DNA of 64,000 nt from Leucobacter celer subsp. astrifaciens (GTDB lineage Bacteria; Actinomycetota; Actinomycetes; Actinomycetales; Microbacteriaceae). The first letter of the stretch is position 1. The number at the start of each line of letters is the position of its first letter. The notes under the pieces were generated by a model, which did no database searches, was not told the DNA's origin, and saw only the letters and a list, made by a program, of their open reading frames with translations. This document shows, piece after piece, positions 9,266 through 19,053 of the stretch. Location of the stretch: NCBI RefSeq assembly GCF_001273835.1, contig NZ_JHEI01000133.1, forward strand, positions 1 to 64,000, in the 5' to 3' direction. Made by a program: the position numbers and the translations under genes.

Positions 9266-10312
9266 CTACGCGCCGCGCAGCAGCGCGAGCCGGCTCTCGG
9301 CGCGGAAGAGATCCGCCGGGGGATCCTCGATGTCCACCAGGCCGGCGCGGTCGGTCTCGGCGAGTACCGTCAGCGGCAGGTCGGCGTGGACCAGCACGTC
9401 GAGGAGGGCGACGAAGCGCTGACGGGCCTCCCGGCTCGCCCGGGAGAGCGGGGGAACTCCGCTCAGCACCCACGAGTCGAAGTTCGCGGTGAGATCCAGG
9501 TAGTCCTCCGCGATCGAGGTCGCCTCGAGCAGATCGGAGAAGTCGAACCAGATCTCGCTGCCGCGCGCCGCGAGCGCGTGCAGCGCACGGTGTCCGTGGA
9601 GCACCGTCGTCCGCTCGCCGGCATCGGGCAGTGCGAGCCCGGCCTCGCGGATCGCGCTCTCGTCGGACGACAGCAGCCAGCGACCGGATCCGAAGCCCGC
9701 CTCGCTGCGGGATCCGCCCGCGCGCCGGTAGTCCGCGCCCCCGTCGAGCACGCGCACGGCGAAGCGCTCGCGGATGATGCGGATGCCGGGCACGAAGACG
9801 TGATGGTAGACGGGGTTGGGCAGCAGCCCCTCCGGCTCGTAGTTCGAGGTGAGCAGGGTCGGCACACCGCGGCGGGTGAGCTCGTCGAGCAGGCGGTTCA
9901 GCAGGCTGGCCCCGCCGGGGTCGTGCACGTGCAGCTCGTCGAAGAAGAACAGCTGCGCCCCGCTCAGCAGCTCCTCGACGGTCTCCTCGATCGCAGCGCG
10001 GGCGCTCATCCGGGCGCCGAAGCGGCGCTGCAGCTCCTGGAAGAAGGTGTGGAAGTGCACGCGGCGCTTCCGGGACTCGGGCAGCGGAGCGGCCCTGAAG
10101 ATCTCCGACATCAGCCAGGTCTTGCCCCGGCCGGCCGGGCCGTGCACGTAGAAGCCGGCGGTCTCGCCGCCGCTCTCCACCCGCCCCTCGAGGAAGGCTG
10201 CGACCTCGTCCAGCAGCGCGCGCTGCTCCGCGTCGAGAACGATGCCCCGCGCAGCCGCCGACTCCTCGACTGCTACGGCGATCCCCGTCGTCTCCGTGCC
10301 CGCCCGCTGCAT
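9266..10312 (-). CDS. zapE: Cell division protein ZapE (AFG1-like ATPase)
   Basis: AAA+-type P-loop ATPase of 348 residues. Walker A is GPAGRGKT (58-65), Walker B LFFFDELHV (about 119-127), and the sensor region TLLTSNYEPEGLLPNP follows; this ELHVHDP plus SNYEPEGL combination is characteristic of the AFG1/ZapE family. In proteobacteria ZapE acts on the Z-ring and, in mitochondria, AFG1 in membrane-protein quality control; the actinobacterial role is less clear. It stands alone between the XRE gene and a repeat-filled gap. Confidence 0.88.
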   Translation of the reverse strand: MQRAGTETTGIAVAVEESAAARGIVLDAEQRALLDEVAAFLEGRVESGGETAGFYVHGPAGRGKTWLMSEIFRAAPLPESRKRRVHFHTFFQELQRRFGARMSARAAIEETVEELLSGAQLFFFDELHVHDPGGASLLNRLLDELTRRGVPTLLTSNYEPEGLLPNPVYHHVFVPGIRIIRERFAVRVLDGGADYRRAGGSRSEAGFGSGRWLLSSDESAIREAGLALPDAGERTTVLHGHRALHALAARGSEIWFDFSDLLEATSIAEDYLDLTANFDSWVLSGVPPLSRASREARQRFVALLDVLVHADLPLTVLAETDRAGLVDIEDPPADLFRAESRLALLRGA

Positions 10313-10385
10313 CCCGTCTCCCAGTCCGTGCCCGTGCTCTGCGGGCGCACCCCAGCCTATGCGCCGCGCCGAGGCGCGACCTGAC

Positions 10386-10711
10386 AGACGTCATGCCGCG
10401 CGCGGTCGTGGAGTCGCCCCACCCCGTCATCCCGCGCGCAGTCGCGGAGCCCTTCACCCCGTCATCCCGCGCGAATTCGCGGAGTCTTTCACCCCGTCAT
10501 CCTGCGCGAGCGTAGTGAGTCGCAGGATCCCCAGCATTGCATCCTGCGACTCCGGCTCGTTCCTCGCCTCCGCGCAGGATGACGTGGATGGGTCGGCTCG
10601 CGAGCTCGTTCCGCGCAGGATGACGCGGGTGGGCCGGATCGCGAGCTCGCCTCCGCGCAGGATGACGTGGGCGGGCCGGGTCGCTGCGCTCGCTGCGCGC
10701 AGGATGACGGC
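10386..10711. repeat. Array of four direct and four inverted copies of a short repeat
   Basis: The gap 10,313-10,850 holds no gene. Copies of GTCATCCCGCGCG or close variants begin near 10,389, 10,425, 10,460 and 10,495; the complementary form CGCGCAGGATGACG follows near 10,571, 10,612, 10,653 and 10,696. Between them is a dyad with arms around ATCCTGCG/CGCAGGAT. A related copy occurs at 24,016-24,103. Confidence 0.75.
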
Positions 10712-10754
10712 GGTGCGGTGCGCTGGACCGGGCCCCGGCGCGTATTCTGGCTGA

Positions 10755-12563
<1,809 letters not shown>

Positions 12564-12573
12564 GCTGAGCGCG

Positions 12574-13221
12574 GTGAGCGACGTCCCCGAGCAGCTCGCA
12601 GACGAGCGCGCCGAGGTGCGCGTGATCGACAGCGAGCTGCTCGTGCGCGGGCACGTCTGGGATGTGCGCCGCGACCGCTTCGAGTTCGGCGGCACCGAAT
12701 TGGTGCGGGACTACCTGGACCACACGGGTGCGGTCGCCGTGCTGGCGCTCGACGCCGAGGAGCGGGTGCTGCTGATCCGGCAGTACCGGCACGCGATCGC
12801 GCACCGCGACTGGGAGATCCCGGCGGGGCTCATGGACGCCCCGGGCGAACCGGGTCTCGGGGCCGCGCAGCGGGAGCTGGCCGAGGAGGCCGATCTGCGC
12901 GCCGAGCGCTGGGATCTGCTGCTCGACCTGTTCCTCTCGCCCGGCGGCACGAGCGAGGCCATGCGCGTCTTCCTCGCGCGGGATCTGCACCCCGTCGAGC
13001 ACGACTACGTGCGCGCGGAGGAGGAGGCCGAGCTGGTGCCGCGCTGGGTGCCGCTCGCCGAGGCCGTCGAGGCCGCGCTCGACGGACGCGTGCAGAACGC
13101 CGTCACGGTGAGCGCGGTGCTGGCCGCCTGGGCCGCTCGCGGGCGCGGCTGGGAGACGCTGCGGGATCCCGAACTGCCCTGGACCGCCCGCGAGGCGTCG
13201 CGGGGAGAGCGCTCGAGCTGA
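12574..13221 (+). CDS. NUDIX hydrolase, ADP-ribose pyrophosphatase type
   Basis: Hydrolyses nucleoside diphosphate sugars, most likely ADP-ribose to AMP and ribose 5-phosphate. It has 215 residues. The Nudix box is present as [17 protein letters not shown], with the REL-EE core intact but Asp where the box usually has Gly, a deviation common in the ADP-ribose group. [19 protein letters not shown] matches the ADPRase signature downstream of the box. GTG start ten bases after pyrG, and stop overlapping xerD by one base, so it is in the operon. Nudix next to xerD is standard in actinobacteria. Confidence 0.88.
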   Translation: MSDVPEQLADERAEVRVIDSELLVRGHVWDVRRDRFEFGGTELVRDYLDHTGAVAVLALDAEERVLLIRQYRHAIAHRDWEIPAGLMDAPGEPGLGAAQRELAEEADLRAERWDLLLDLFLSPGGTSEAMRVFLARDLHPVEHDYVRAEEEAELVPRWVPLAEAVEAALDGRVQNAVTVSAVLAAWAARGRGWETLRDPELPWTAREASRGERSS

Positions 13222-14303
13222 TGGCGCCGACCGCCGCGCAGGGCATCGAGCGCTACCTGCGGCACGTCGCCCTGGAGCGCGGGCTCTCCGCCAACAGCCG
13301 GGCGGCCTACCGGCGCGATCTCGAGGCCTATGCGGCGTGGCTCGAGGCGCGCGGGATCCGGGATCTCGCCGAGGTGGCGCCCGAGACGCTCTCGGAGTAC
13401 GTCGTCGATCTGGGGCGGCCGATGCCCGTCGACGGCGCGGGTCGGGATCCGGATCCCTCCGCAGATCGAAGCACTCGGGATCGAGGGACCCCCGGAGACA
13501 GGCCCGGTCGGGAGCACCCCAAGCCCCTCGCCCCGGCCTCCATCACCCGGCGCCTCTCCACCGTGCGCGGGATGCACCGCTTCCTCTTCGAGGAGGGGCT
13601 GCTCGAGAGCCACGCCGGCAGCGGTGTGCGCACCCCCAAGCGCGCGCAGCGGCTGCCCAAGGCGCTCGCCGTCGAGGACGTGGAGGCGCTGCTCGCCGCG
13701 GCCGGCGGATCGGCGGGGGAGGACGGCGCCGGCGGCGACGACCCCGTCGGGCTGCGCGACCGCGCGCTGCTCGAGCTGCTGTACGCGACGGGCGCGCGCG
13801 TGAGCGAGGTCACCGCGCTCGACATCGACGACCTGCTCGCGGTCTCCGGCCGGGGCGACGTGTGGGGCGACCCGGAGGGCGCGCTGGGCGAGGGCGGACT
13901 GCTGCAGGTCACCGGCAAGGGCGCGAAGCAGCGGATCGTGCCCTACGGCAGCTACGCCGGTCGTGCGCTCGCCGCCTACCTCGTGCGCGCCCGGCCGCAG
14001 ATGGTCGAGCGCGGGCGCGGCACCCCCGCGCTCTTCGTCGGGCCCCGCGGCGGCCGGCTGTCGCGGCAGAGCGCGTGGCTCGTGATCCGCGCCGCGGCGG
14101 AGCGCGCGGGCATCACGAGCGAGGTCTCGCCCCACACCCTGCGGCACTCCTTCGCCACGCATCTGCTGGCGGGCGGTGCCGACGTGCGCACCGTGCAGGA
14201 ATTGCTGGGCCACGCCTCGGTCACCACGACCCAGATCTACACGCAGGTGACGGCCGACACGCTGCGCGAGCACTACATCCTGGCGCACCCGCGCGCGCGG
14301 TAG
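13221..14303 (+). CDS. xerD: Tyrosine recombinase XerD with an internal insertion
   Basis: Resolves chromosome dimers at dif with XerC. The N-terminal SAM-like domain is residues 5-60 ([20 protein letters not shown]) and the catalytic domain runs to 360. Catalytic residues: Arg in GARVSEV (about 193), Lys in GKGAKQR, HTLRH with the second Arg, His in GHAS, and Tyr in IYTQV (about 340). At 360 residues it is some 55 longer than normal. The excess is mainly one insertion at about residues 66-100 in the N-terminal domain (13,418-13,530, containing the palindrome GGGATCCGGATCCC) and a smaller one near 210-222. Confidence 0.9.
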   Translation: MAPTAAQGIERYLRHVALERGLSANSRAAYRRDLEAYAAWLEARGIRDLAEVAPETLSEYVVDLGRPMPVDGAGRDPDPSADRSTRDRGTPGDRPGREHPKPLAPASITRRLSTVRGMHRFLFEEGLLESHAGSGVRTPKRAQRLPKALAVEDVEALLAAAGGSAGEDGAGGDDPVGLRDRALLELLYATGARVSEVTALDIDDLLAVSGRGDVWGDPEGALGEGGLLQVTGKGAKQRIVPYGSYAGRALAAYLVRARPQMVERGRGTPALFVGPRGGRLSRQSAWLVIRAAAERAGITSEVSPHTLRHSFATHLLAGGADVRTVQELLGHASVTTTQIYTQVTADTLREHYILAHPRAR

Positions 14304-14324
14304 GGGCGCTCCGCGGGCCCCGCC

Positions 14325-14471
14325 GGTTGAGCGAGGAGCGCAGTGACGAGTCGAAACCGAGGGGGCTCCGGCTCGCTCGACCGGATTCGGTCCCCGCTGG
14401 TTGAGCGAGGAGCGCAGTGACGAGTCGAAACCGGAGACACCCTGGTTTCGACTCGCTGCGCTCGCTCAACC
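14325..14471. repeat. Three copies of a dispersed repeat (two direct, one inverted)
   Basis: The repeat begins GGTTGAGCGAG and ends AGTCGAAACC. Direct copies are at 14,325-14,358 and 14,399-14,432 and an inverted copy at 14,444-14,471, so copies two and three can form a stem downstream of xerD. Relatives are at 24,136-24,163, 37,553-37,627 and inside cmk. Confidence 0.8.
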
Positions 14472-14510
14472 GGCGGAGGGAGCGCCGTTCACGCCGCGGT
14501 GCGACTGCGT

Positions 14511-15440
14511 TCACGCCGCGGTGCGACTCCGCTCGAGCTCCGCAGCGCCGTCCCGCCAGCGCTGCTCCGCGCGGCGTCCCCACAGCAGGGCGACGATGAG
14601 CACTCCGGCGCCGATGAACCCGGTGACTCCGATGCGCTCGCCGCCGATCGCCACGCCGATCAGCAGGGCCCAGCCCGGCTCGGAGCCCAGCAGCATGCCG
14701 GCGCGCGAGGCGGACGTGCGCCGGGTCGCCCAGAGCTGGCCGAGGAAGGCGAGCACGGTGCAGCCGAGGCTGAGGTAGATGAGCAGGGCCCAGTCCGTCG
14801 GTCTGAACGCGGGGGCGTGCGCGAACAGGGAGCCGCCGCCCCACAGGGTGAAGAGCACTGCGCCGAAGACGATCTCGACAGTGGTCAGCGCCGTGACGTC
14901 CGCGCTGTCGTGCGCGGTGACGCGCGCCTCGGCGACCCCCAGCAGCGCCCGCGTGACCGCGGCCAGCAGGATGAGCCCGTCGCCCGGGTTCATCCGCGCG
15001 AGGCCGTCGCCGCCCACGAGCAGCGCGATCCCGCCGAGCGCGAGCACGACACTGCCCAGCAGCGACGCGGTGAGGCGTCGCCGGGTGGCCAGGGACTCGA
15101 GGAGCGGGGTGAGCAGGATCGACAGTCCGATGATGAGGCCCGCGTTGGTCGCGCTCGTCAGCGTGACGCCGATCGTCTCCAGGGTGATCGTCGCCGCGCG
15201 CAGCACGCCGAGCAGCGATCCGGCCCGGAGCGAACCGCGCAGACTCCCGGCCCGGCGCAGGCGGTGCATCACCAGCAGCAGTGCGGCCGCGGGGAGGAAC
15301 CGCGCGCACAGCACCGCCGCCGCGCTCGAGGACGCGGCGAGCTCCTGCGTCGCCAGGTAGCTGCCGCCCCAGATCGCGGCGATGCCCAGCAGCGCCAGGT
15401 CGGGGAACAGCGCGTGATGCGCCCGCACTCTGCGTTTCAT
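14511..15440 (-). CDS. DMT-superfamily permease (EamA family)
   Basis: Inner-membrane exporter of about 309 residues with ten hydrophobic helices in two EamA halves; the first starts ALLGIAAIWGGSYLATQEL and the second GLILLAAVTRALLGVAEA. The substrate is unknown; many members export amino acids or metabolites. ATG at 15,440 is preferred; a TTG 12 codons upstream is also open. The gene is divergent from a LysR regulator with 72 bases between starts, the classical arrangement of a LysR-controlled exporter. A 22-base tandem duplication covers its last codons and the sequence just after them (14,488-14,531). Confidence 0.85.
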   Translation of the reverse strand: MKRRVRAHHALFPDLALLGIAAIWGGSYLATQELAASSSAAAVLCARFLPAAALLLVMHRLRRAGSLRGSLRAGSLLGVLRAATITLETIGVTLTSATNAGLIIGLSILLTPLLESLATRRRLTASLLGSVVLALGGIALLVGGDGLARMNPGDGLILLAAVTRALLGVAEARVTAHDSADVTALTTVEIVFGAVLFTLWGGGSLFAHAPAFRPTDWALLIYLSLGCTVLAFLGQLWATRRTSASRAGMLLGSEPGWALLIGVAIGGERIGVTGFIGAGVLIVALLWGRRAEQRWRDGAAELERSRTAA

Positions 15441-15512
15441 GATGTCCACGATGGATCGGTCAAACGTGAAGATCAACGGGCATTGTCTTCATCCTTCTGT
15501 AAGATCTGCTTC
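15441..15512. promoter_or_regulatory. Divergent promoter of the DMT permease and LysR genes
   Basis: This 72-base interval is more A/T-rich than its surroundings and separates the two divergent starts. TAAGAT at 15,500-15,505 is a good -10 for the LysR gene, which would be leaderless. No unambiguous T-N11-A dyad could be picked by eye. Confidence 0.45.
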
Positions 15513-16433
15513 ATGGATGTGCACCATCTCCGTACGCTGCGCGAACTGCGCGACCGCGGCTCCGTCACCGCCGTGGCCGAGGCGCTCCACCTCTCGCCCT
15601 CCGCGGTGTCGCAACAGCTGGCCGCACTGCAGCGATCCTTCGAGGTGCCCCTCACGGAGCCGCGGGGCCGGGTGCTCGGCCTCACCGCGGCGGGGGAGCG
15701 GCTCGCCGACGCCGGCGGGGAGGTGCTCGCCGCGATGGCCCGGGCAGAGCAGTCGGTGGCCGGATACCTGCGTGCACGCGGCGAGCCCGTGACCGTGACG
15801 GCGTTCCACAGCGCCGCGCTGGCGTGGTTCCCGGCGTTGATCGAGCGCTCGCTCGCCGACCCGGAGGGCCCGCAGGTGCGCTGCCGCGATGAGGACGTCT
15901 CGATCGAGGAGTTCGTGCGGCTCGCGGCGGATCACGACGTGGTGATCGCTCACCGGCCCCCGGTGTCGCGGCCCTGGCCCGAGCACCGCGTGCGGGTCAC
16001 CCCGGTGATCGAGGAGCCGATCGACCTCGCCCTGCACCGCGACCACCCGCTGGCCGGGCAGCAGACCGTCGAACTGGCCGACCTCGCCGGCGAGACCTGG
16101 CTGGCGGCGCACGAGGGCTTCGCGCTCGAGCCGCTGATCGTGCAGGCGCTCGCCGCGAGCGCGGGCCGGCCGATCGAGATCACGCACCGGGTGAACGAGT
16201 TCAACGTCGTCGCCGCGATCATCGCCAGAACCCGCACGATCGGGCTGCTGCCCCGCTACACGGGGCTGCCGTCGGCGCTGCGCAGCGAGCTCGTGCTGCG
16301 GCCGATCCGGGATCTGCCCATCACCCGGCACATCGACGTGCTCGCCCGGCCGGAGGCGATGGCGCGCGCGGGCACCCGGGCCGTGATCTCGCGGATCGTC
16401 GAGATCGCGCAGCTCCAGTCGGGCGCGCGATAG
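15513..16433 (+). CDS. LysR-family transcriptional regulator
   Basis: A 306-residue regulator. The winged-helix HTH is at the N-terminus (LRTLRELRDRGSVTAVAEAL then HLSPSAVSQQLAALQRSF), and residues 90-300 are a periplasmic-binding-like effector domain (VTVTAFHSAALAWFPALIER). It probably controls the divergent DMT exporter in response to that pump's substrate; the pairing is the only evidence for this. The ATG at 15,513 lies right after the TAAGAT box. Confidence 0.88.
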   Translation: MDVHHLRTLRELRDRGSVTAVAEALHLSPSAVSQQLAALQRSFEVPLTEPRGRVLGLTAAGERLADAGGEVLAAMARAEQSVAGYLRARGEPVTVTAFHSAALAWFPALIERSLADPEGPQVRCRDEDVSIEEFVRLAADHDVVIAHRPPVSRPWPEHRVRVTPVIEEPIDLALHRDHPLAGQQTVELADLAGETWLAAHEGFALEPLIVQALAASAGRPIEITHRVNEFNVVAAIIARTRTIGLLPRYTGLPSALRSELVLRPIRDLPITRHIDVLARPEAMARAGTRAVISRIVEIAQLQSGAR

Positions 16434-16467
16434 GATGGAGCGTTAGCGAGCGAGAGGAGGGCCGGGC

Positions 16468-17322
16468 ATGGTGAAGCAGAAGGTCGAGCTGGGACCCACC
16501 GGCCGTCCCGACCGCGTCATCCCCGCACCCCAGAAGCTCGAGCGGCACGGCCCCGCGCGCATCATCGCGATGTGCAATCAGAAGGGCGGCGTCGGCAAGA
16601 CGACCAGCACCATCAACCTGGCTGCGGCCCTCGCCCGCTACGGCCGCAGGGTGCTCGCGGTCGACTTCGACCCGCAGGGGGCGCTCTCGGCCGGCCTCGG
16701 CGTGCCGGCGCACGACGTGCCCACCATTTACGACCTCATGCTGAGCAAGGTGAAGGATCCGCACGAGGCGATCCAGCCCACCGACACCGCCGGCCTCGAC
16801 GTCATCCCCGCCAACATCGACCTCTCCGCCGCCGAGGTGCATCTCGTCACCGAGGTGGCCCGCGAACAGATCCTCGCCGGTGTGCTGCGCAAGGTCGCGA
16901 GCGACTACGACGTGATCCTCATCGACTGCCAGCCCTCGCTCGGCCTGCTCACCGTGAACGCGCTCACCGCGAGCCACGGCGTGCTGATCCCGCTCGCCTG
17001 CGAGTACTTCGCTCTGCGCGGCGTCGCGCTGCTGGTCGAGACCGTCGACAAGGTGCGGGATCGCCTCAACCCCGCCCTCGAGCTCGACGGCATCCTCGCC
17101 ACCATGTACGACCCGCGCACCCTGCACGCGCGCGAGGTGCTCGAGCGCGTCGTCGACACCTTCGGCGACAAGGTCTTCGACACCGTCATCGGCCGCACCG
17201 TCAAGCTGCCCGACGCGCAGATCGCGGCGAAGCCGATCCTCGACTACGCGCCGTCGAACGCGGCCTCCGAGGCCTACCTGAAGCTGGCGCGCGAACTGGT
17301 GCAGCGCGGCGTCGTCGCCTAG
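16468..17322 (+). CDS. parA: ParA/Soj-family ATPase
   Basis: A 284-residue deviant Walker A ATPase. The motif CNQKGGVGKTT (about 36-46) with the signature lysine at 39 is followed by AVDFDPQGALSAGLG and VILIDCQPSLGLLTVNAL. Placed directly upstream of scpA and scpB, this is the orphan ParA that accompanies the SMC-kleisin genes in actinobacteria rather than the origin-proximal parAB pair. No ParB gene is adjacent. RBS GAGAGGAGGG is 10 bases before the ATG. Confidence 0.88.
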   Translation: MVKQKVELGPTGRPDRVIPAPQKLERHGPARIIAMCNQKGGVGKTTSTINLAAALARYGRRVLAVDFDPQGALSAGLGVPAHDVPTIYDLMLSKVKDPHEAIQPTDTAGLDVIPANIDLSAAEVHLVTEVAREQILAGVLRKVASDYDVILIDCQPSLGLLTVNALTASHGVLIPLACEYFALRGVALLVETVDKVRDRLNPALELDGILATMYDPRTLHAREVLERVVDTFGDKVFDTVIGRTVKLPDAQIAAKPILDYAPSNAASEAYLKLARELVQRGVVA

Positions 17323-17336
17323 GGATCGAAACCGTC

Positions 17337-18299
17337 ATGGTCGCGCTTGCAGGCGGACGCCGAGAACGCGAAGCGTTCGACCGTCCGGGTGATGCCGCTG
17401 CAGCGGCATCGGGGGAGACGGCTGACGGTGCGCCCGGTGAAGCCGGTGCGTCTGACACGTCCGGCGGGCCTGACGCCGCCGGTGAAGCCGGGGCACCCGG
17501 CGCCTCCGATTTCCGAGTCACCCTCGAGGTGTTCGACGGCCCCTTCGATCTGCTGCTGAACCTCATCGGCAAGCACGAGCTCGACATCACCGAGGTCTCG
17601 CTCAGCCTCGTGACCGACGAGTTCATCGCGTACCTCGCCTCGCTCGAGGGGCAGGGGCTCGTCGAGCTCGATCGCGCCTCGGAGTTCCTGGTGGTGGCGG
17701 CGACGCTGCTCGATCTCAAGATCGCGAGTCTGCTGCCGCAGGGCGAGGTCGTCGACGCCGAGGACATCGCGCTGCTCGAGGCCCGCGACCTGCTCTTCGC
17801 GCGGCTGCTGCAGTACCGGGCGTTCAAGCAGGCGAGCGCCTGGTTCAAGGGGCGGCTCGCCGCGGAGGAGGCGCGGCATCCGCGCCTGGTGCCGCTCGAC
17901 GCGAAGTACCGCGAGCGCACCCCGGAGCTCGTGTGGCAGCTGTCCGCCGAGGACTTCGCGGCCATCGCCATGCTCGCCTTCGCGCCCCGGGAGATCCCCA
18001 CCGTCGGGCTCGACCACCTGCACGCGCCGCTCGTCTCGATCCGCGAGCAGGCGGCCGTGGTGGTCTCGCTGCTGCGTCCCGTCGATGGCCGTGGCGGCGC
18101 CCACAGCTTCCGCGAGCTGATCGCGGGCGTGGCGGAGCGCGGGGTGATCGTGGCGCGGTTCCTCGCGATCCTCGAGCTCTATCGGCGGGCCGCCGTGACA
18201 TTCGAGCAAGCGGAGCCGCTGGGAGAGCTGCACGTGCAGTGGACGGGCGAGAGCTGGTCGGACGAGGAGCTCTCGACGTTGGGCAATGACTATGACTGA
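17337..18299 (+). CDS. scpA: Segregation and condensation protein A
   Basis: Kleisin subunit of the Smc-ScpAB condensin. The ScpA domain starts near residue 58 (FRVTLEVFDGPFDLLLNLIG) and runs to the end, 320 residues in all. Residues 1-57 are a Gly/Ala-rich disordered extension not typical of the family. It contains a 42-base palindromic element (17,367-17,408) that matches one in the rluB-type gene downstream in the same reading phase. The ATG at 17,337 is 14 bases after parA. The stop overlaps scpB by 14 bases. Confidence 0.92.
   Translation: MVALAGGRREREAFDRPGDAAAAASGETADGAPGEAGASDTSGGPDAAGEAGAPGASDFRVTLEVFDGPFDLLLNLIGKHELDITEVSLSLVTDEFIAYLASLEGQGLVELDRASEFLVVAATLLDLKIASLLPQGEVVDAEDIALLEARDLLFARLLQYRAFKQASAWFKGRLAAEEARHPRLVPLDAKYRERTPELVWQLSAEDFAAIAMLAFAPREIPTVGLDHLHAPLVSIREQAAVVVSLLRPVDGRGGAHSFRELIAGVAERGVIVARFLAILELYRRAAVTFEQAEPLGELHVQWTGESWSDEELSTLGNDYD
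17367..17408 (+). repeat. In-frame palindromic coding repeat, copy 1 (in scpA)
   Basis: A 42-base segment identical at 34 positions to 19,481-19,522. It encodes REAFDRPGDAAAAA. It contains the stem GAACGC-GAA-GCGTTC (its first two bases precede the segment) and the palindrome GCCGCTGCAGCGGC. Confidence 0.75.
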
Positions 18300-19053
18300 A
18301 GCGACGGAGAACATGACGCAGCACACCGAGCCCCGGGGGTCCGGGCCGCAGGCGCCCGAATCGGGGACGCAAAAGGCTCCTTCTGGACCCGCGAAGGGGG
18401 CCGAGCCGTCCCCGATTCCGGCGCAGGGCGTGGGGGCAGATGCGGGGGACGAGGGGGGCCGGCTCGCCCGCGCCCGTGCCGCGCACTCGCTCGCGCAGCA
18501 GCTCGAGGCGCTGCTGATCGTGGCCGATGAGCCGCTCAGCGCGATGGCGCTCGCCACCGCGACCGACCGGCCCGTGCGCGAGGTGCGCGCCGTGCTCGGC
18601 GAGCTCGTCGCCGAGTTCAACGGCGAGGCTGCGGGCACCGCGGAGGGCGCGGGATCGCCGCGCGGGTTCGAGCTGCGCGAGGTCGCGGGCGGACACCGCT
18701 TCTACGTGCGCGAGAGCCTCGACCCGGTGGTGGCCGACTTCGTGCAGCAGCAGACCCCGGCCAAGCTGTCGCAGGCGGCGCTCGAGACCCTCGCCGTGAT
18801 CGCGTACCGGCAGCCGATCTCGCGCGGCGCGATCGCCTCGATCCGCGCCGTCAACGTCGATTCGGTGGTGCGCACCCTGTTGGCCCGCGGCCTCATCACC
18901 GAGGTGGGGCAGGATCCCGAGACCACGGCCACGCTCTACGGCACCACGGATTCCCTGCTCGGCCACCTCGGCATCGGCGACATCTCCGAGCTGCCGCCGA
19001 TCGCGCCGCTGCTCGACGACGGCTCGGAAGGATTCGACCATGAAGCGCTCTGA
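18286..19053 (+). CDS. scpB: Segregation and condensation protein B
   Basis: Winged-helix partner of ScpA in the Smc complex. After about 65 disordered residues, two winged helices follow (LAQQLEALLIVADEPLSAMA and AALETLAVIAYRQPISRGAI, the second being the ScpB signature with IRAVNVDSVVRTLLARGLI). It has 255 residues. The start ATG ACT ATG offers two in-frame ATGs; either lies inside the end of scpA. It overlaps the next gene by 14 bases. Confidence 0.93.
   Translation: MTMTEATENMTQHTEPRGSGPQAPESGTQKAPSGPAKGAEPSPIPAQGVGADAGDEGGRLARARAAHSLAQQLEALLIVADEPLSAMALATATDRPVREVRAVLGELVAEFNGEAAGTAEGAGSPRGFELREVAGGHRFYVRESLDPVVADFVQQQTPAKLSQAALETLAVIAYRQPISRGAIASIRAVNVDSVVRTLLARGLITEVGQDPETTATLYGTTDSLLGHLGIGDISELPPIAPLLDDGSEGFDHEAL

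Noticed and set aside
8799..10457. In-frame extension upstream of map suggesting an 813-residue protein
   Set aside because: Only the last 260 residues match methionine aminopeptidase, and the extension runs through the divergent promoter, the XRE gene and zapE.
10386..10711. Possible CRISPR array because of regular repeats
   Set aside because: Repeats are too short, occur in both orientations, spacers are themselves similar, and no cas gene is nearby.
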